A model generated the notes under the pieces. The model made no database searches. It saw nothing but the letters and a program-made list of their open reading frames with translations, and was not told the DNA's origin. From Bacillus sp. M6-12 (GTDB taxonomy: Bacteria > Bacillota > Bacilli > Bacillales > DSM-1321), in assembly GCF_002860285.1 (NCBI RefSeq), contig NZ_PGVF01000016.1:186001-250000 (forward strand): a stretch of 64,000 bases of DNA, written 5' to 3'. Positions 1-8,783 of the stretch are shown in pieces. The translations under genes and the position numbers were made by a program. Numbering within the stretch: position 1 is the stretch's first letter; each line of letters begins with the position of its first letter.

Positions 1-2
1 TT

Positions 3-2354
3 GACCTGTTATACGGCACGAATGATGTATCACCTAGAAGCCTGCGGGTACTCTATCCGGCAATGATCGGCAATTATTCGCTTGCAGTAAAAGATGCCGA
101 AAAGGGGATTGAGGCAAATACTTCACTCAAGTTAAATGTTTATGATGAATATTTGGCCTGGGACGAGATTAAACCGGCCATCGACAAGATTCAGAAAGAA
201 GCGAAAAAAGGTCGCTACATATCCTATGAACCGCTTGGTAAATCTGTGGAAGGCCGGCCGATGCACTTTGTTGTGCTTGGCAAAGATAAGGCTTCAGTTG
301 ATCAATATTTAAAAGAAATCGCTAAGCAAAAGAAAGATAATCCTCTTGAAATGAAGAAGAAACTGGCTTCTGGAAAGCTGAAAAATTACAAGGTGCCTGT
401 ATGGATCAATAATATTCATCCGGATGAAGCACCAGGCGTGGACGCCATTGTTGAGCTTTATCGCATGTTTGCAACACAGGATCAGGCAGCTTACAAGACT
501 ACAGATGCCCAGGGCCGTGAAAAGACAGTAACTTTAAATGTAAATAAAGCCCTGGACAATGTTATCCTGCTGTTCAACTTTACGCAAAATCCTGATGGAC
601 GTGCACATAATACCCGACGCAATGCAAATGACTTTGATTTAAACCGTGATAATACGTATCAGACTCAAATAGAAACTCAGACACTTGCAAGGGGCCTTGG
701 AAAATGGTCACCTATATCCTTGATAGATTTTCACGGTTTTTATAAAGAATTTGTCATTGAACCTTGTACACCTCCGCATAATCCGAATTATGAATACGAC
801 CTGTTAATGGATGGAATGCTTGAAAACGCGCATGAAATGGGTAAGGCGGGTATAGCCAATACAAAATATGACAGTTATCTGATTCCGCTTGAGGATTGGC
901 CAAACAAATTTGATGATGCAACACCTTCCTATACTTCAACATTTGCGATGTTCCATGGAGCTATGGGCCACACTGTAGAGATTCCTGACTTAAACGCAGA
1001 ATCGTACAAGGCGCTTGTCCATACTGGCCTGGCAGCAGTAAAGTATGCTGCCGACAACAAAAATGAATTGTTCCGGAATCAGCTGGATATTTATTCAAGA
1101 GGCGTACTTGGTGAAGATGACCGTTCTGTCGATAAATGGCTTGTGGATCCGGCTGGTGAGGAAATTGGCCGTCCGCGTGCAAAGAACGAGAATTTCTTCC
1201 CTGAATACTATGTGCTGCCTATAAACAAAGAATTACAGAAAAATAGTTTTGAAGCGCACAAAATGGTAGAGTATTTGCTCCGTAATGATATTAAGGTTGA
1301 AAAGCTTTCTAAAGCAGTTAAAGTTGGAAAGGTAACTTATCCGGCAGGCACTTACGTCGTCAATATGCACCAAGCATTGCGAGGCTTTGCTAATGCTGTG
1401 TTATTTAAGGGCGAAGACCTGTCAGGATGGGAGGAAATGTACGCAGAAGTGGTAAATAACTTCCCGGATCTTCGCGGTTTTACTGTTAATGAAATTCGGG
1501 CAGCCAACGCTTTCAGAGGCAAAACAACACCTGTTAAGTCTGTAGCATTCCCGAAAACAGATGTTCCTTCAAAAGCAGATTATTATGTTTTGAAAAACAG
1601 CAGCAACGAAGCTGTAAAAGCGGTCAATGCGCTGCTAAGCCAAAACAAAACCGTTCAACAGCTGACTGCAGGCGGCAAAGGCTACGCAGCAGGTGATTTC
1701 GTTATTGATAAAGCGGATCTTGCCAAGATCCAAAATAAATATTATTTAAGTGTTACAGCTTATGATAAAAAAGGCAAAACCAAAAAGCTTGTGCAGCCAA
1801 AGATTTTCAATGCAGGCAGCGGCCAATCAAAATTTGTATTAAAGGAACTTGGGTTTACACTTGTGGATAGTTCTGCGAAAGCCAATGTAATTGTTGATGA
1901 TGCCGGGACGGCAGACAAAGCAGAAATTTCAGCTGGGAAAGACTATATAGGCCTTGGATATTCTGCCCTTGATTTTGTGAAGAAGTCCAGCCTCCTGCCA
2001 GGCTTTGATGTTGCGACAACTACCGGTTCCCGTGCCTACCACGAGGGTTTGGTATGGACTGATGTAGCTCCAAATAGCATTTTCACTTCAGGTTATGTTA
2101 AGCAGGAAAAGCTGTATATTGCCACTGGTTCATGGATTAAATCAGTTCCAGAAGGTGCTTCAGTACTTGCAAGAGTGAGTGGAAACAACAGCTTCTTCAT
2201 CTCTGGCTGGTGGCCGAAGCATGAAGCGATAAAAGGGCAGGCAATTGCAATTACGAAAGGAAACATTACGTTATTTGCCAACGACATCACAAATAAAGCC
2301 CATCCTCAATACAGCTATCGTCTCCTCTCAAACAGCATTTACGGGGGTCAGTAG
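3..2354 (+). CDS. M14 family zinc carboxypeptidase, 5' end missing
   Basis: The frame is open to the first base of the window, so the N-terminus (signal peptide and start) lies outside. The M14 carboxypeptidase core is clear: the first zinc-ligand motif HPDE lies near base 417 (in NNIHPDEAPG), followed by NPDGR and the FDLNRD substrate-binding stretch, a third ligand His in LIDFHGF, and a catalytic Glu in GHTVEIPDL. About 430 residues follow the catalytic domain; they look like a beta-rich extracytoplasmic accessory region and I cannot name them. Proteins of this type are normally secreted or wall-associated and trim C-terminal residues from peptides. The gene ends just before a dispersed repeat and a terminator, so it is probably the last gene of its unit. 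The family assignment is firm; the substrate is unknown. Confidence 0.85.
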   Translation, partial: DLLYGTNDVSPRSLRVLYPAMIGNYSLAVKDAEKGIEANTSLKLNVYDEYLAWDEIKPAIDKIQKEAKKGRYISYEPLGKSVEGRPMHFVVLGKDKASVDQYLKEIAKQKKDNPLEMKKKLASGKLKNYKVPVWINNIHPDEAPGVDAIVELYRMFATQDQAAYKTTDAQGREKTVTLNVNKALDNVILLFNFTQNPDGRAHNTRRNANDFDLNRDNTYQTQIETQTLARGLGKWSPISLIDFHGFYKEFVIEPCTPPHNPNYEYDLLMDGMLENAHEMGKAGIANTKYDSYLIPLEDWPNKFDDATPSYTSTFAMFHGAMGHTVEIPDLNAESYKALVHTGLAAVKYAADNKNELFRNQLDIYSRGVLGEDDRSVDKWLVDPAGEEIGRPRAKNENFFPEYYVLPINKELQKNSFEAHKMVEYLLRNDIKVEKLSKAVKVGKVTYPAGTYVVNMHQALRGFANAVLFKGEDLSGWEEMYAEVVNNFPDLRGFTVNEIRAANAFRGKTTPVKSVAFPKTDVPSKADYYVLKNSSNEAVKAVNALLSQNKTVQQLTAGGKGYAAGDFVIDKADLAKIQNKYYLSVTAYDKKGKTKKLVQPKIFNAGSGQSKFVLKELGFTLVDSSAKANVIVDDAGTADKAEISAGKDYIGLGYSALDFVKKSSLLPGFDVATTTGSRAYHEGLVWTDVAPNSIFTSGYVKQEKLYIATGSWIKSVPEGASVLARVSGNNSFFISGWWPKHEAIKGQAIAITKGNITLFANDITNKAHPQYSYRLLSNSIYGGQ

Positions 2355-2368
2355 TAGGCCCATTGAAA

Positions 2369-2435
2369 TAAGGCTTTGTTAAAACCGAGGAGGCTCCCTG
2401 GCCGCCACTGGAGCGGAAATCAATAGGCTCAGAAC
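2369..2435 (+). repeat. Short copy of a Bacillaceae dispersed intergenic repeat
   Basis: The GC-rich stretch GAGGAGGCTCCCTGGCCGCC, then CACTGGAGCGGAAATCAA, matches the end of the longer element at 26806-27022 (opposite orientation), including the CTTTGTTAAA flank. It appears internally deleted relative to that copy. This kind of element, with GGAGGCTC and GAGCGGAAATCAA blocks, is common between Bacillaceae genes; that statement rests on memory, not a search. Confidence 0.55.
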
Positions 2436-2455
2436 ATAAAATTAAATAATAGAGT

Positions 2456-2504
2456 AAAAACCCGATAACGGACAATAATAAAATGGTCCGCTAATCGGGT
2501 TTTT
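2456..2504 (+). terminator. Rho-independent terminator after the M14 peptidase
   Basis: AAAAACCCGAT pairs with ATCGGGTTTTT, with an extra GGAC/GTCC pairing inside the loop, and the hairpin runs into a short T-tract. Because the stem is flanked by A and T runs it could act on both strands. Confidence 0.8.
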
Positions 2505-2669
2505 GCGATTATTAATAACAACATAATTTAATAGTTTACGTTAAAAAAGTAAAGAATAGGACATTAGGTGTAGAACACTCTTTATCTAAATTTAAAAAGG
2601 TGATATAGTATTTTTAAAATATACTGAATTATTGAAAGAGTAAATCAGTTTTTATGAGGGGGATGCTAT

Positions 2670-3491
2670 TTGAAAAAGTTAAATGCGATAATAGTAATTA
2701 TGGTATTTGCATTAGCGTTAGCTGCGTGCGGAACAAAGAAAACGGAAGGTGAAGAAGCGAACGGATCCGCTGGCGGGTCAGAGAAAAAGTCGCTTAGAGT
2801 GGTAACTGATGCCGCTTATGCTCCGTTTGAATATATGGAAGGGGACAAAATTGTCGGTTTCGATGTGGATTTTGTTAACGAGGTTGCCAAAGAGGCAGGA
2901 TATGACGTGAAGATTGAACATGTTGGCTGGGATCCTCTATTTATAGAAGTTAAGGATAAAAGGGCCGACTTTGGAATGTCAGCAATTACAATTAATGATG
3001 AACGCAAGCAAACATATGATTTCACAGTTCCCTACTTCTTGTCTACCAATAAGATTTTAGTTCCTGAGAATAGCGATATTAAGTCTGGTGCAGATTTAAA
3101 AGGCAAGAAGGTTGCCGTCCAGAATGCTACCACAGGCCAGGAAGCGGTTGAAAAATTGCTGGGCAAAAACAATCAAGCAATAAAGAAATTTGAAAACACC
3201 AACCTTGCCATCATGGAGCTAACCAGCGGCGGTGCCGATGCAGTGGTTGCCGATAATACGGTTATTGAAGAGTATGCCAAAAATAATCCGGATCAAAAGT
3301 TAACTGTCATCGAAGACAATGCTGCATTTGAATCAGAATTTTACGGATTAATGTTCCCGAAAGACAGCAAGGTTAAGGCAGATATCGATGCAGCAGTTAA
3401 AAAGGTATTGGACGGCGGAAAGTACAAAGAAATCTACAACAAATGGTTCAAGGCCGATCCTGATCTTGAAAAATTAAAAGAACAGCAATAA
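2670..3491 (+). CDS. Amino acid ABC transporter substrate-binding lipoprotein
   Basis: Family 3 (polar amino acid) solute-binding protein of 273 residues. It begins with a lipoprotein signal peptide: KK, a hydrophobic stretch, and lipobox LALAAC with the lipidated Cys at residue 20. A Ser/Gly/Glu-rich linker follows, then the periplasmic-binding fold starting at LRVVTDAAYAPFEY and the family motif GFDVDFVNEVAKEAG. It should sit on the outer face of the membrane and hand substrate to the permease and ATPase encoded next. The start is TTG, chosen because GAGGGGG lies 8 bases upstream and the lipoprotein signal begins there. A stable hairpin separates it from the permease gene, as is usual where the binding protein is made in excess. 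The exact amino acid cannot be read from the sequence. Confidence 0.88.
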   Translation: MKKLNAIIVIMVFALALAACGTKKTEGEEANGSAGGSEKKSLRVVTDAAYAPFEYMEGDKIVGFDVDFVNEVAKEAGYDVKIEHVGWDPLFIEVKDKRADFGMSAITINDERKQTYDFTVPYFLSTNKILVPENSDIKSGADLKGKKVAVQNATTGQEAVEKLLGKNNQAIKKFENTNLAIMELTSGGADAVVADNTVIEEYAKNNPDQKLTVIEDNAAFESEFYGLMFPKDSKVKADIDAAVKKVLDGGKYKEIYNKWFKADPDLEKLKEQQ

Positions 3492-3500
3492 GAAAAAGAT

Positions 3501-3536
3501 AAGATGCGTAACCCTCAACATAGTGTTACGCATCTT
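3501..3536 (+). terminator. Intra-operon hairpin after the binding-protein gene
   Basis: Perfect 12-bp stem AAGATGCGTAAC / GTTACGCATCTT with a 12-nt loop. There is no long T-run after it (TTTAAC), so it is more likely to protect the 3' end of the binding-protein message or attenuate transcription partly than to stop it fully. Confidence 0.6.
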
Positions 3537-3559
3537 TAACTATCTGGGGGTATAAATAA

Positions 3560-4216
3560 ATGGATTTTCGCTTTGATATTATCGTAGAGTATGCCCCCTT
3601 CTTATTGAAGGGAACTCTGCTGACGATCGGGCTGTCTTTGGCCGGGATTGCATTTGGTACTATACTGGGGCTATTAATTGGCCTTGGAAAGCTGATGAGA
3701 AATAAAATTCTTTCTTTTCCGTTTGAAGTCTACATAACTATTTTCCGCGGAACACCGTTATTAGTTCAGATATTATTAATCCATTTTGCGGTTGTACCTT
3801 TTTTTACAGGAAGCACCAATGGAATTGCCGCTTCCATCGTCACACTTTCATTAAATGCGGCAGCTTATATAGCGGAAATCTTCCGTGCAGGTATCCTGTC
3901 AATCGATAAAGGGCAAATGGAAGGTGCGCGCTCACTTGGAATGACCCATGTTCAGGCAATGAGAAATGTTATTTTGCCGCAAGCTTCCAAGAGAATGATT
4001 CCGCCGCTTGGGAATGAATTTATTGTTCTAATTAAAGAATCATCACTGGCCTCGATCGTTGCAGCCCCTGAGCTAATGTATTGGGGAAGAGCCATGAACG
4101 GACAATACTTTCGCGTTTGGGAGCCATATCTGACAGCTGCCGTGATTTACCTACTACTAACACTGACCCTAAGTTTCTTACTAAACCGTTTGGAAAAGAA
4201 GGTGGCAACTGAATGA
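3560..4216 (+). CDS. Amino acid ABC transporter permease
   Basis: HisM/GlnP-type permease of 218 residues, the usual length for this family. The N-terminal segment (residues about 10-45) is the first transmembrane helix with the conserved [12 protein letters not shown]. The EAA loop that contacts the ATPase is clear around residues 130-150 ([21 protein letters not shown]). About five transmembrane helices are expected. TATCTGGGGG precedes the ATG. The 3' end overlaps the ATPase start by four bases (ATGA), indicating translational coupling. Together with its neighbours it forms a homodimeric importer for a polar amino acid. Confidence 0.9.
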   Translation: MDFRFDIIVEYAPFLLKGTLLTIGLSLAGIAFGTILGLLIGLGKLMRNKILSFPFEVYITIFRGTPLLVQILLIHFAVVPFFTGSTNGIAASIVTLSLNAAAYIAEIFRAGILSIDKGQMEGARSLGMTHVQAMRNVILPQASKRMIPPLGNEFIVLIKESSLASIVAAPELMYWGRAMNGQYFRVWEPYLTAAVIYLLLTLTLSFLLNRLEKKVATE

Positions 4217-4935
4217 TTAGGGTTGAAAAGCTGAAAAAAACATTTGGAGAAAACGAAGTACTTAAAAACATTAATATTACGATCAAGCCTCAGGAGGTTG
4301 TCGTCGTAATCGGGCCCTCCGGATCAGGAAAATCCACATTTTTGCGATGCATAAATCATCTTGAAACGATTACAGAGGGGCATATATACATAGAGGATAA
4401 GGATATTACCGATAAAAAAACAGACATAAATAAAGTCAGGGAAGAAGTGGGCATGGTTTTTCAGCATTTTAATTTGTTTCCGCATAAAACGGTTATTGAA
4501 AACCTGATGCTTGCCCCATTGAAGGTTAAAAAAACCAATGAGCAGCAGGCCAGGGAGAAGGGACTTGCCCTGCTGAAAAAAGTTGGCCTGGAAGAGAAGG
4601 CTAATGTGTATCCGGATTCATTATCGGGAGGCCAAAAGCAGAGGGTAGCGATTGCACGGGCATTGGCTATGGAACCGAAGATTATGCTCTTTGATGAGCC
4701 AACCTCAGCCCTGGACCCCGAAATGGTTGGAGAGGTTCTTGAGGTTATGAAGCAGCTTGCAAGGGAAGGCATGACAATGGTCGTCGTTACCCACGAAATG
4801 GGCTTCGCCCGTGAAGTCGGCGACAGGGTAATTTTTATGGACGGCGGGTATATTGTGGAAGAAAACGTGCCAAAAGAGTTATTTGAAAATCCGCAGGAAA
4901 CCCGGACTAAGGCGTTTTTAAGCAAGGTATTATAA
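4213..4935 (+). CDS. Amino acid ABC transporter ATP-binding protein (GlnQ type)
   Basis: The 240-residue ATPase has Walker [10 protein letters not shown] near residue 35, the Q-loop in [11 protein letters not shown], the ABC signature [15 protein letters not shown], Walker [14 protein letters not shown] and the switch His in VVTHEMGFA. Length and motifs match the GlnQ/HisP subfamily that energises polar amino acid uptake. It is the last gene of the three-gene importer operon and is followed by a strong terminator. There is no C-terminal regulatory domain of the methionine-importer type, which argues against a MetN role. Confidence 0.92.
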   Translation: MIRVEKLKKTFGENEVLKNINITIKPQEVVVVIGPSGSGKSTFLRCINHLETITEGHIYIEDKDITDKKTDINKVREEVGMVFQHFNLFPHKTVIENLMLAPLKVKKTNEQQAREKGLALLKKVGLEEKANVYPDSLSGGQKQRVAIARALAMEPKIMLFDEPTSALDPEMVGEVLEVMKQLAREGMTMVVVTHEMGFAREVGDRVIFMDGGYIVEENVPKELFENPQETRTKAFLSKVL

Positions 4936-5003
4936 AAAATAGAACATGATTCATCCCAAGTGTAATGAAAAAAATTTGCTCTATTAATTCATGTTGCAGA
5001 TGT

Positions 5004-5049
5004 AAACCCGGATCGTAGACTTTACATAGTCTCCGATCCGGTTTTTTTT
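5004..5049 (+). terminator. Terminator of the amino acid importer operon
   Basis: AAACCCGGATCG pairs with CGATCCGGTTT, and an inner TAGAC/AGTCT extends the stem. A run of eight T follows directly. Confidence 0.9.
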
Positions 5050-5098
5050 ATAGGCGATGTTAAAGCTTATAGTTGATTTTGCAGTTATGTTTATTAGA

Positions 5099-5150
5099 GC
5101 GGAATGCGGGCACCTAGAGGAAATCAACAGCCAAGTTTAACTGAGCCTTT
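5099..5150 (+). repeat. Truncated dispersed repeat fragment
   Basis: GGCACCTAGAGGAAATCAAC resembles the GAGCGGAAATCAA end of the elements at 2369 and 26806. Only one end of the element is left. The rest of the 4936-5306 gap holds the terminator and the cre-like site; I see no gene in it. Confidence 0.4.
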
Positions 5151-5252
5151 TTATAAAAAGAGCGAATTATAAATTGATAGTAGATTATTTAAATAATTTA
5201 ATAAATTCAAATAATTTTAATTGCAAAATATCATCTGGGGTGATTTAATTAA

Positions 5253-5266
5253 TGTAAGCGTTTCAC
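5253..5266 (+). promoter_or_regulatory. Possible cre (CcpA) site before the GntR regulator
   Basis: TGTAAGCGTTTCAC matches 12 of 14 positions of the Bacillus cre consensus TGWAARCGYTWNCW; the two mismatches are at the last two positions. It lies 41 bases before the regulator start, where carbon catabolite repression of a glycolate island would be sensible. By-eye match only. Confidence 0.4.
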
Positions 5267-5306
5267 TTGTCGGATATGTGATGTCTGGAAGGAAGGAGAC
5301 GGATTA

Positions 5307-5993
5307 GTGAATGTAGAAAAACTTACGGTGAAGAAGTTATCCGAAACGGTCGAAGAACAGATTGAGAAAATGATATCTTCCGGTACTTTCAAGCCGGGCG
5401 AAAAACTTCCCTCCGTACGTGAATTATGTGAGTTATTTGGAGTAGGGCGCTCTGCAGTGCGTGATGCGATTACCACACTGAAGGGCAAGGGAATTGTAAA
5501 TGTGAAGCAGGGTGAGGGAACGTTTATTTGTGAATTTGATTCAGCAAAGTTATTTTCCAATGTTATGCTCCACCCAGGTTTAAGAGATATCACAGAGTTA
5601 TTTCAAGTACGAAAGATTTTGGAAAGCGGAATGGCTGAAATGGCGGCATTAAATCGGTCAGAAAAACACCTGCGGATAATGGATGATCTTTTGTACGCCA
5701 AAACAGCTGCGGGCTGGGAATCAGACTATCAATTTCATAGGACCATTGCTTTAGCAGCAGGAAATGAAATACTGGTTGAACTTGTAAAATTTATTTCTAC
5801 AACAATGAAAAAAGTGATGATGGATTTTCACAGGTATATTCAAAACAATAGTAAAATTGTGGACACAATCGATGTGCACCATAAGGAAATCTATGAATCA
5901 ATCAAAAGTAAACAGCCTAGAGAAGCAAAAGCGAGGATGCTTGCACACTTAGGGTATGTAGAACAACTTCTGAAGAATGATGTTTTAAAGTAA
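5307..5993 (+). CDS. GntR family (FadR/FCD) transcriptional regulator
   Basis: The protein has 228 residues. The N-terminal winged helix (residues about 8-75) carries the GntR hallmark FKPGEKLPSVRELCELFGVGRSAVRDAI and the wing motif GIVNVKQGEGTFI. The rest is an all-helical FCD ligand domain with the metal/carboxylate-type pattern FHRTIALAAGNE and HHKEIYESI. FCD regulators of this group sense small organic acids such as lactate and glycolate, and this gene sits directly before glycolate oxidase genes in the same direction, so a GlcC/LldR-like role is likely. The start is GTG behind AAGGAAGGAG; the longer antisense reading frame here is a shadow. Its operator is not certain: see the palindromes at 6046 and 14490. 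Confidence 0.82.
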   Translation: MNVEKLTVKKLSETVEEQIEKMISSGTFKPGEKLPSVRELCELFGVGRSAVRDAITTLKGKGIVNVKQGEGTFICEFDSAKLFSNVMLHPGLRDITELFQVRKILESGMAEMAALNRSEKHLRIMDDLLYAKTAAGWESDYQFHRTIALAAGNEILVELVKFISTTMKKVMMDFHRYIQNNSKIVDTIDVHHKEIYESIKSKQPREAKARMLAHLGYVEQLLKNDVLK

Positions 5994-6044
5994 TTTTCTT
6001 GAAATATGAAAGATATATTGCAAGGAAAAGTTTTTTTTTGAAAC

Positions 6045-6066
6045 TATAAGAAACGGTGTTTCTTAT
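6045..6066 (+). promoter_or_regulatory. Palindromic operator overlapping a -10, glycolate oxidase promoter
   Basis: A perfect inverted repeat with 9-bp arms ATAAGAAAC and GTTTCTTAT around GGT occupies 6046-6066. A TATAAG hexamer (6045-6050) overlaps its left arm, so a bound protein would block the -10. Closely related sites precede the malate synthase gene (10396) and the permease gene (14548). The core AAAC-NN-TGTTT resembles operators known for IclR-family KdgR, so the IclR protein at 13586 is the leading candidate binder. Confidence 0.65.
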
Positions 6067-6091
6067 TACAAAACAATAGGAGGTGCAGGAA

Positions 6092-7417
6092 TTGATCGAA
6101 GCTTCAAATTCACTAAGCATAAAAGCTACTATGCCCGAAGAACAAATCCACTCAGGTGAAACTCAGCTCCATCCTCTTGGAAATAATGGCAGGGTAACAG
6201 TTTATCCGAAAACAGAAGAAGAAATAGCCAATGTGTTAAAGTATGCCAACGATGCTGGAGAAAAAATTACAATAATGGCTGGGGGCACAAAAAGGGGATA
6301 TGGCGGGCTGACTGAAACCGCTGACATTTTGCTGTCTTTAGCAAACTACAAGGGAATTGTAGAACATACAGTTGGAGATATGACTGTGACAGTCAAGGCG
6401 GGAACCCCTTTTAAGGAGCTTTCAGCTTATCTGGCTGAGCACAACCAAAAGATTTCACTTGATCCTGTATGGCCGGAGAATGCAACGATTGGCGGCATTA
6501 TTGCCGCGAATGACAGTGGACCGAAACGTCTAGGTTATGGTTCGGCAAGGGATGTGGTGATCGGACTTCGAATGGTCTATCCAGATGGAAAGATCATCCG
6601 CGCAGGGGGAAGAACGGTAAAGAACGTAGCCGGCTATGACATGAATAAACTGTTTATCGGCTCAATGGGAACCCTTGGAGTGATTTCTGAAGTCACTCTG
6701 AAGCTCCGGCCGCTGGCGAAGTATGAAAGCCTCATCTTATTAACCTTTCCAGAAACAAATCCGGAGCCTGTACGTTCTTTTGCGATTAGCCTCCTGGATT
6801 CAACTCTTGAGCCTGTTGCCCTGGAATTGCTAAACCCTTCATTATCAAAGCAATTAACCGGAAAAGATGGCTATACACTGGCGATATCCTTTGAAGATGT
6901 TGCGAGCTCTGTCCATTATCAAGAGGAATATATTAAGAAGAATAAGCCTGCCCAAACAGAACTAACCATTCTTCAGCAGCAGGAAGCCCAGTCGTTCTGG
7001 GAGCGCTTTTATAAAATTGGTCCGAACGGTGCAGAAACGGCAGCGGACAATGAAACGGCAGCTGCATTAAAAATTGGTGCTGTTAATTTGGATGTTCTTA
7101 AAGTTATCCAGGAATCCAATATGCTGAAGGATTCACATAATCTTGCGGTCGAAGCGCATGGCGGACTGGGACATGGTTTGTGTCAGGTCAATCTGAAAGG
7201 AGCAAGTGATAATGTTGTTTCTGCCATCCAGCAGCTTCGGAATTCCGTAGTCCAGCTGGGAGGATATGCGGTAGTAAGGCATTTACCATTTGAACTGCGC
7301 CAAAAAGTCGATGTTTGGGGCGATAAGCCGTCACACTTCTTTTTAATGCAAGGCATCAAAACGAAAATAGACCCAAACGGCGTGCTAAACGAAAAACGGT
7401 TTGTGGGAGGGATATAA
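6092..7417 (+). CDS. glcE: Glycolate oxidase FAD-binding subunit, GlcE-like
   Basis: FAD-linked oxidase of the PCMH/VAO family, about 441 residues. The N-terminal FAD domain shows VTVYPKTEEEIANVLKYAN, the FAD loop MAGGTKRGYGG, and the pyrophosphate-binding block TIGGIIAANDSGPKRLGYGSARD, followed by GGRTVKNVAGYDMNKLFIGSMG. It should form the membrane-associated glycolate dehydrogenase with the GlcF and GlcD homologues encoded directly downstream, oxidising glycolate to glyoxylate. I take TTG 6092 as the start: AGGAGGT lies at 6078-6084, seven bases upstream, whereas the more distal GTG in the same frame overlaps that ribosome binding site. The stop lies one base before the next start. GlcE and GlcD are paralogues; E is assigned by shorter length and position. 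Confidence 0.82.
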   Translation: MIEASNSLSIKATMPEEQIHSGETQLHPLGNNGRVTVYPKTEEEIANVLKYANDAGEKITIMAGGTKRGYGGLTETADILLSLANYKGIVEHTVGDMTVTVKAGTPFKELSAYLAEHNQKISLDPVWPENATIGGIIAANDSGPKRLGYGSARDVVIGLRMVYPDGKIIRAGGRTVKNVAGYDMNKLFIGSMGTLGVISEVTLKLRPLAKYESLILLTFPETNPEPVRSFAISLLDSTLEPVALELLNPSLSKQLTGKDGYTLAISFEDVASSVHYQEEYIKKNKPAQTELTILQQQEAQSFWERFYKIGPNGAETAADNETAAALKIGAVNLDVLKVIQESNMLKDSHNLAVEAHGGLGHGLCQVNLKGASDNVVSAIQQLRNSVVQLGGYAVVRHLPFELRQKVDVWGDKPSHFFLMQGIKTKIDPNGVLNEKRFVGGI

Positions 7418-7418
7418 A

Positions 7419-8783
7419 GTGAGTGTAAAAGAAGCTGATTTAAAAGCAGATCCTTCATGTGCAACCACCACGAATAGCCTTAGCAACTACCTATGGAAGG
7501 ATGCTCCAGATGAAAACAAATGGGCGGATTGCGTCCACTGCGGAATGTGTCTGGAATCGTGCCCTACATACGAAATAACCGGGCAGGAACAGCATTCGCC
7601 GCGAGGTCGGGTACATTTAATTAAATCTGTCGCGGAGGGGAAGCTTCAGGTTAATGAACATTTTATGGATCCGGTATTTGCCTGTCTTGATTGCCGTGCT
7701 TGTACAACTGCCTGTCCAGCGGATGTTGATGTAGGCGGACTAATTGAAGAAGCACGGGGTCAAATCCGTCAAGCGATGCCATTAACAGGTATGAAGGGAA
7801 CAGTAAGCAAAATTTTCCTTCAGGGACTTTTCCCGCACCAGGACCGCCTGAATACTATGGGAAGCCTGCTGAGATTTTATCAAAAAAGCGGAATGCAAAA
7901 AGTGGTCCGCAAGACTGGACTTATCAATATTATGCCTCAGCACCTGGCTGATATGGAAGCAATCATGCCGGAAGTAGGGCGACCGGTGCGCAAGAAATAC
8001 AAAAATGAAAATGTCATCAAAGCGAAAGGCGAAACTAAAAATGAAGTTGCTTTTATGACTGGCTGTGTAATGGATGTTATGTTCAGTGATATTAACGAAG
8101 CAACCATTAATGTATTAACGCGGAATGGAAATGACGTTACGATTCCAAAAAACCAGACATGCTGTGGAGCATTGCATGTGCATGCAGGTGACCGTGAGAC
8201 AGGAAGAAAGCTGGCCAAGCAAAATATTGAAGCCTTTAAAGACTCCGATACAATTGTTGTAAACGCAGCAGGCTGTGGCTGCATGATGAAGGAGTATGCC
8301 GAATTGTTCCGTGAAGAGCCTGAATGGCATGAAAAAGCTAAGGAGTTTGCCGCGAAGGTAGAGGATATTTCAAAGTATCTGCATGAAACGGGCTATGAAA
8401 AACCGAAAGCAGAATTAAATACACGAATTACCTACCATGATGCATGCCACTTGGCACATGGACAAGGTGTTAGGCAGCAGCCTCGTGATATTCTCCTTGA
8501 CATCCCAGGCGTAGAAATGGTGCATATGCCAAATTCTGACCGCTGCTGCGGAAGTGCCGGGATTTACAATATTACCAATCCTGAAATGGCGGGAGAAGTG
8601 CTCGAAAATAAAATGCAGAATGTGCCTGATGATGTGGAAATGATCTCCATGGGGAATCCTGGCTGCATGCTGCAAATGGCAATGGGAGTAAAGAAATACG
8701 GTAGAAACCAAAAGGTTGTGCATACAGTCCAGCTGCTTGACTGGGCTTATCAAAAAGAAGACAACAACAAAGGGGGCAATTAA
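7419..8783 (+). CDS. glcF: Glycolate oxidase iron-sulfur subunit, GlcF-like
   Basis: Iron-sulfur subunit of 454 residues with two [4Fe-4S] motifs near the N-terminus, CVHCGMCLESCP and CLDCRACTTACPADVDVGG. Two cysteine-rich CCG domains follow (TCCGALHVHAGD and DRCCGSAGIYN), the layout of GlcF and related quinone-linked dehydrogenase subunits. It passes electrons from the FAD subunits towards the quinone pool. GTG 7419 is preferred because GGGAGGG ends seven bases upstream; an in-frame TTG at 7401 would place the start before that site and inside the previous gene. The gene abuts glcD with no gap, so the three subunits are co-translated. Confidence 0.9.
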   Translation: MSVKEADLKADPSCATTTNSLSNYLWKDAPDENKWADCVHCGMCLESCPTYEITGQEQHSPRGRVHLIKSVAEGKLQVNEHFMDPVFACLDCRACTTACPADVDVGGLIEEARGQIRQAMPLTGMKGTVSKIFLQGLFPHQDRLNTMGSLLRFYQKSGMQKVVRKTGLINIMPQHLADMEAIMPEVGRPVRKKYKNENVIKAKGETKNEVAFMTGCVMDVMFSDINEATINVLTRNGNDVTIPKNQTCCGALHVHAGDRETGRKLAKQNIEAFKDSDTIVVNAAGCGCMMKEYAELFREEPEWHEKAKEFAAKVEDISKYLHETGYEKPKAELNTRITYHDACHLAHGQGVRQQPRDILLDIPGVEMVHMPNSDRCCGSAGIYNITNPEMAGEVLENKMQNVPDDVEMISMGNPGCMLQMAMGVKKYGRNQKVVHTVQLLDWAYQKEDNNKGGN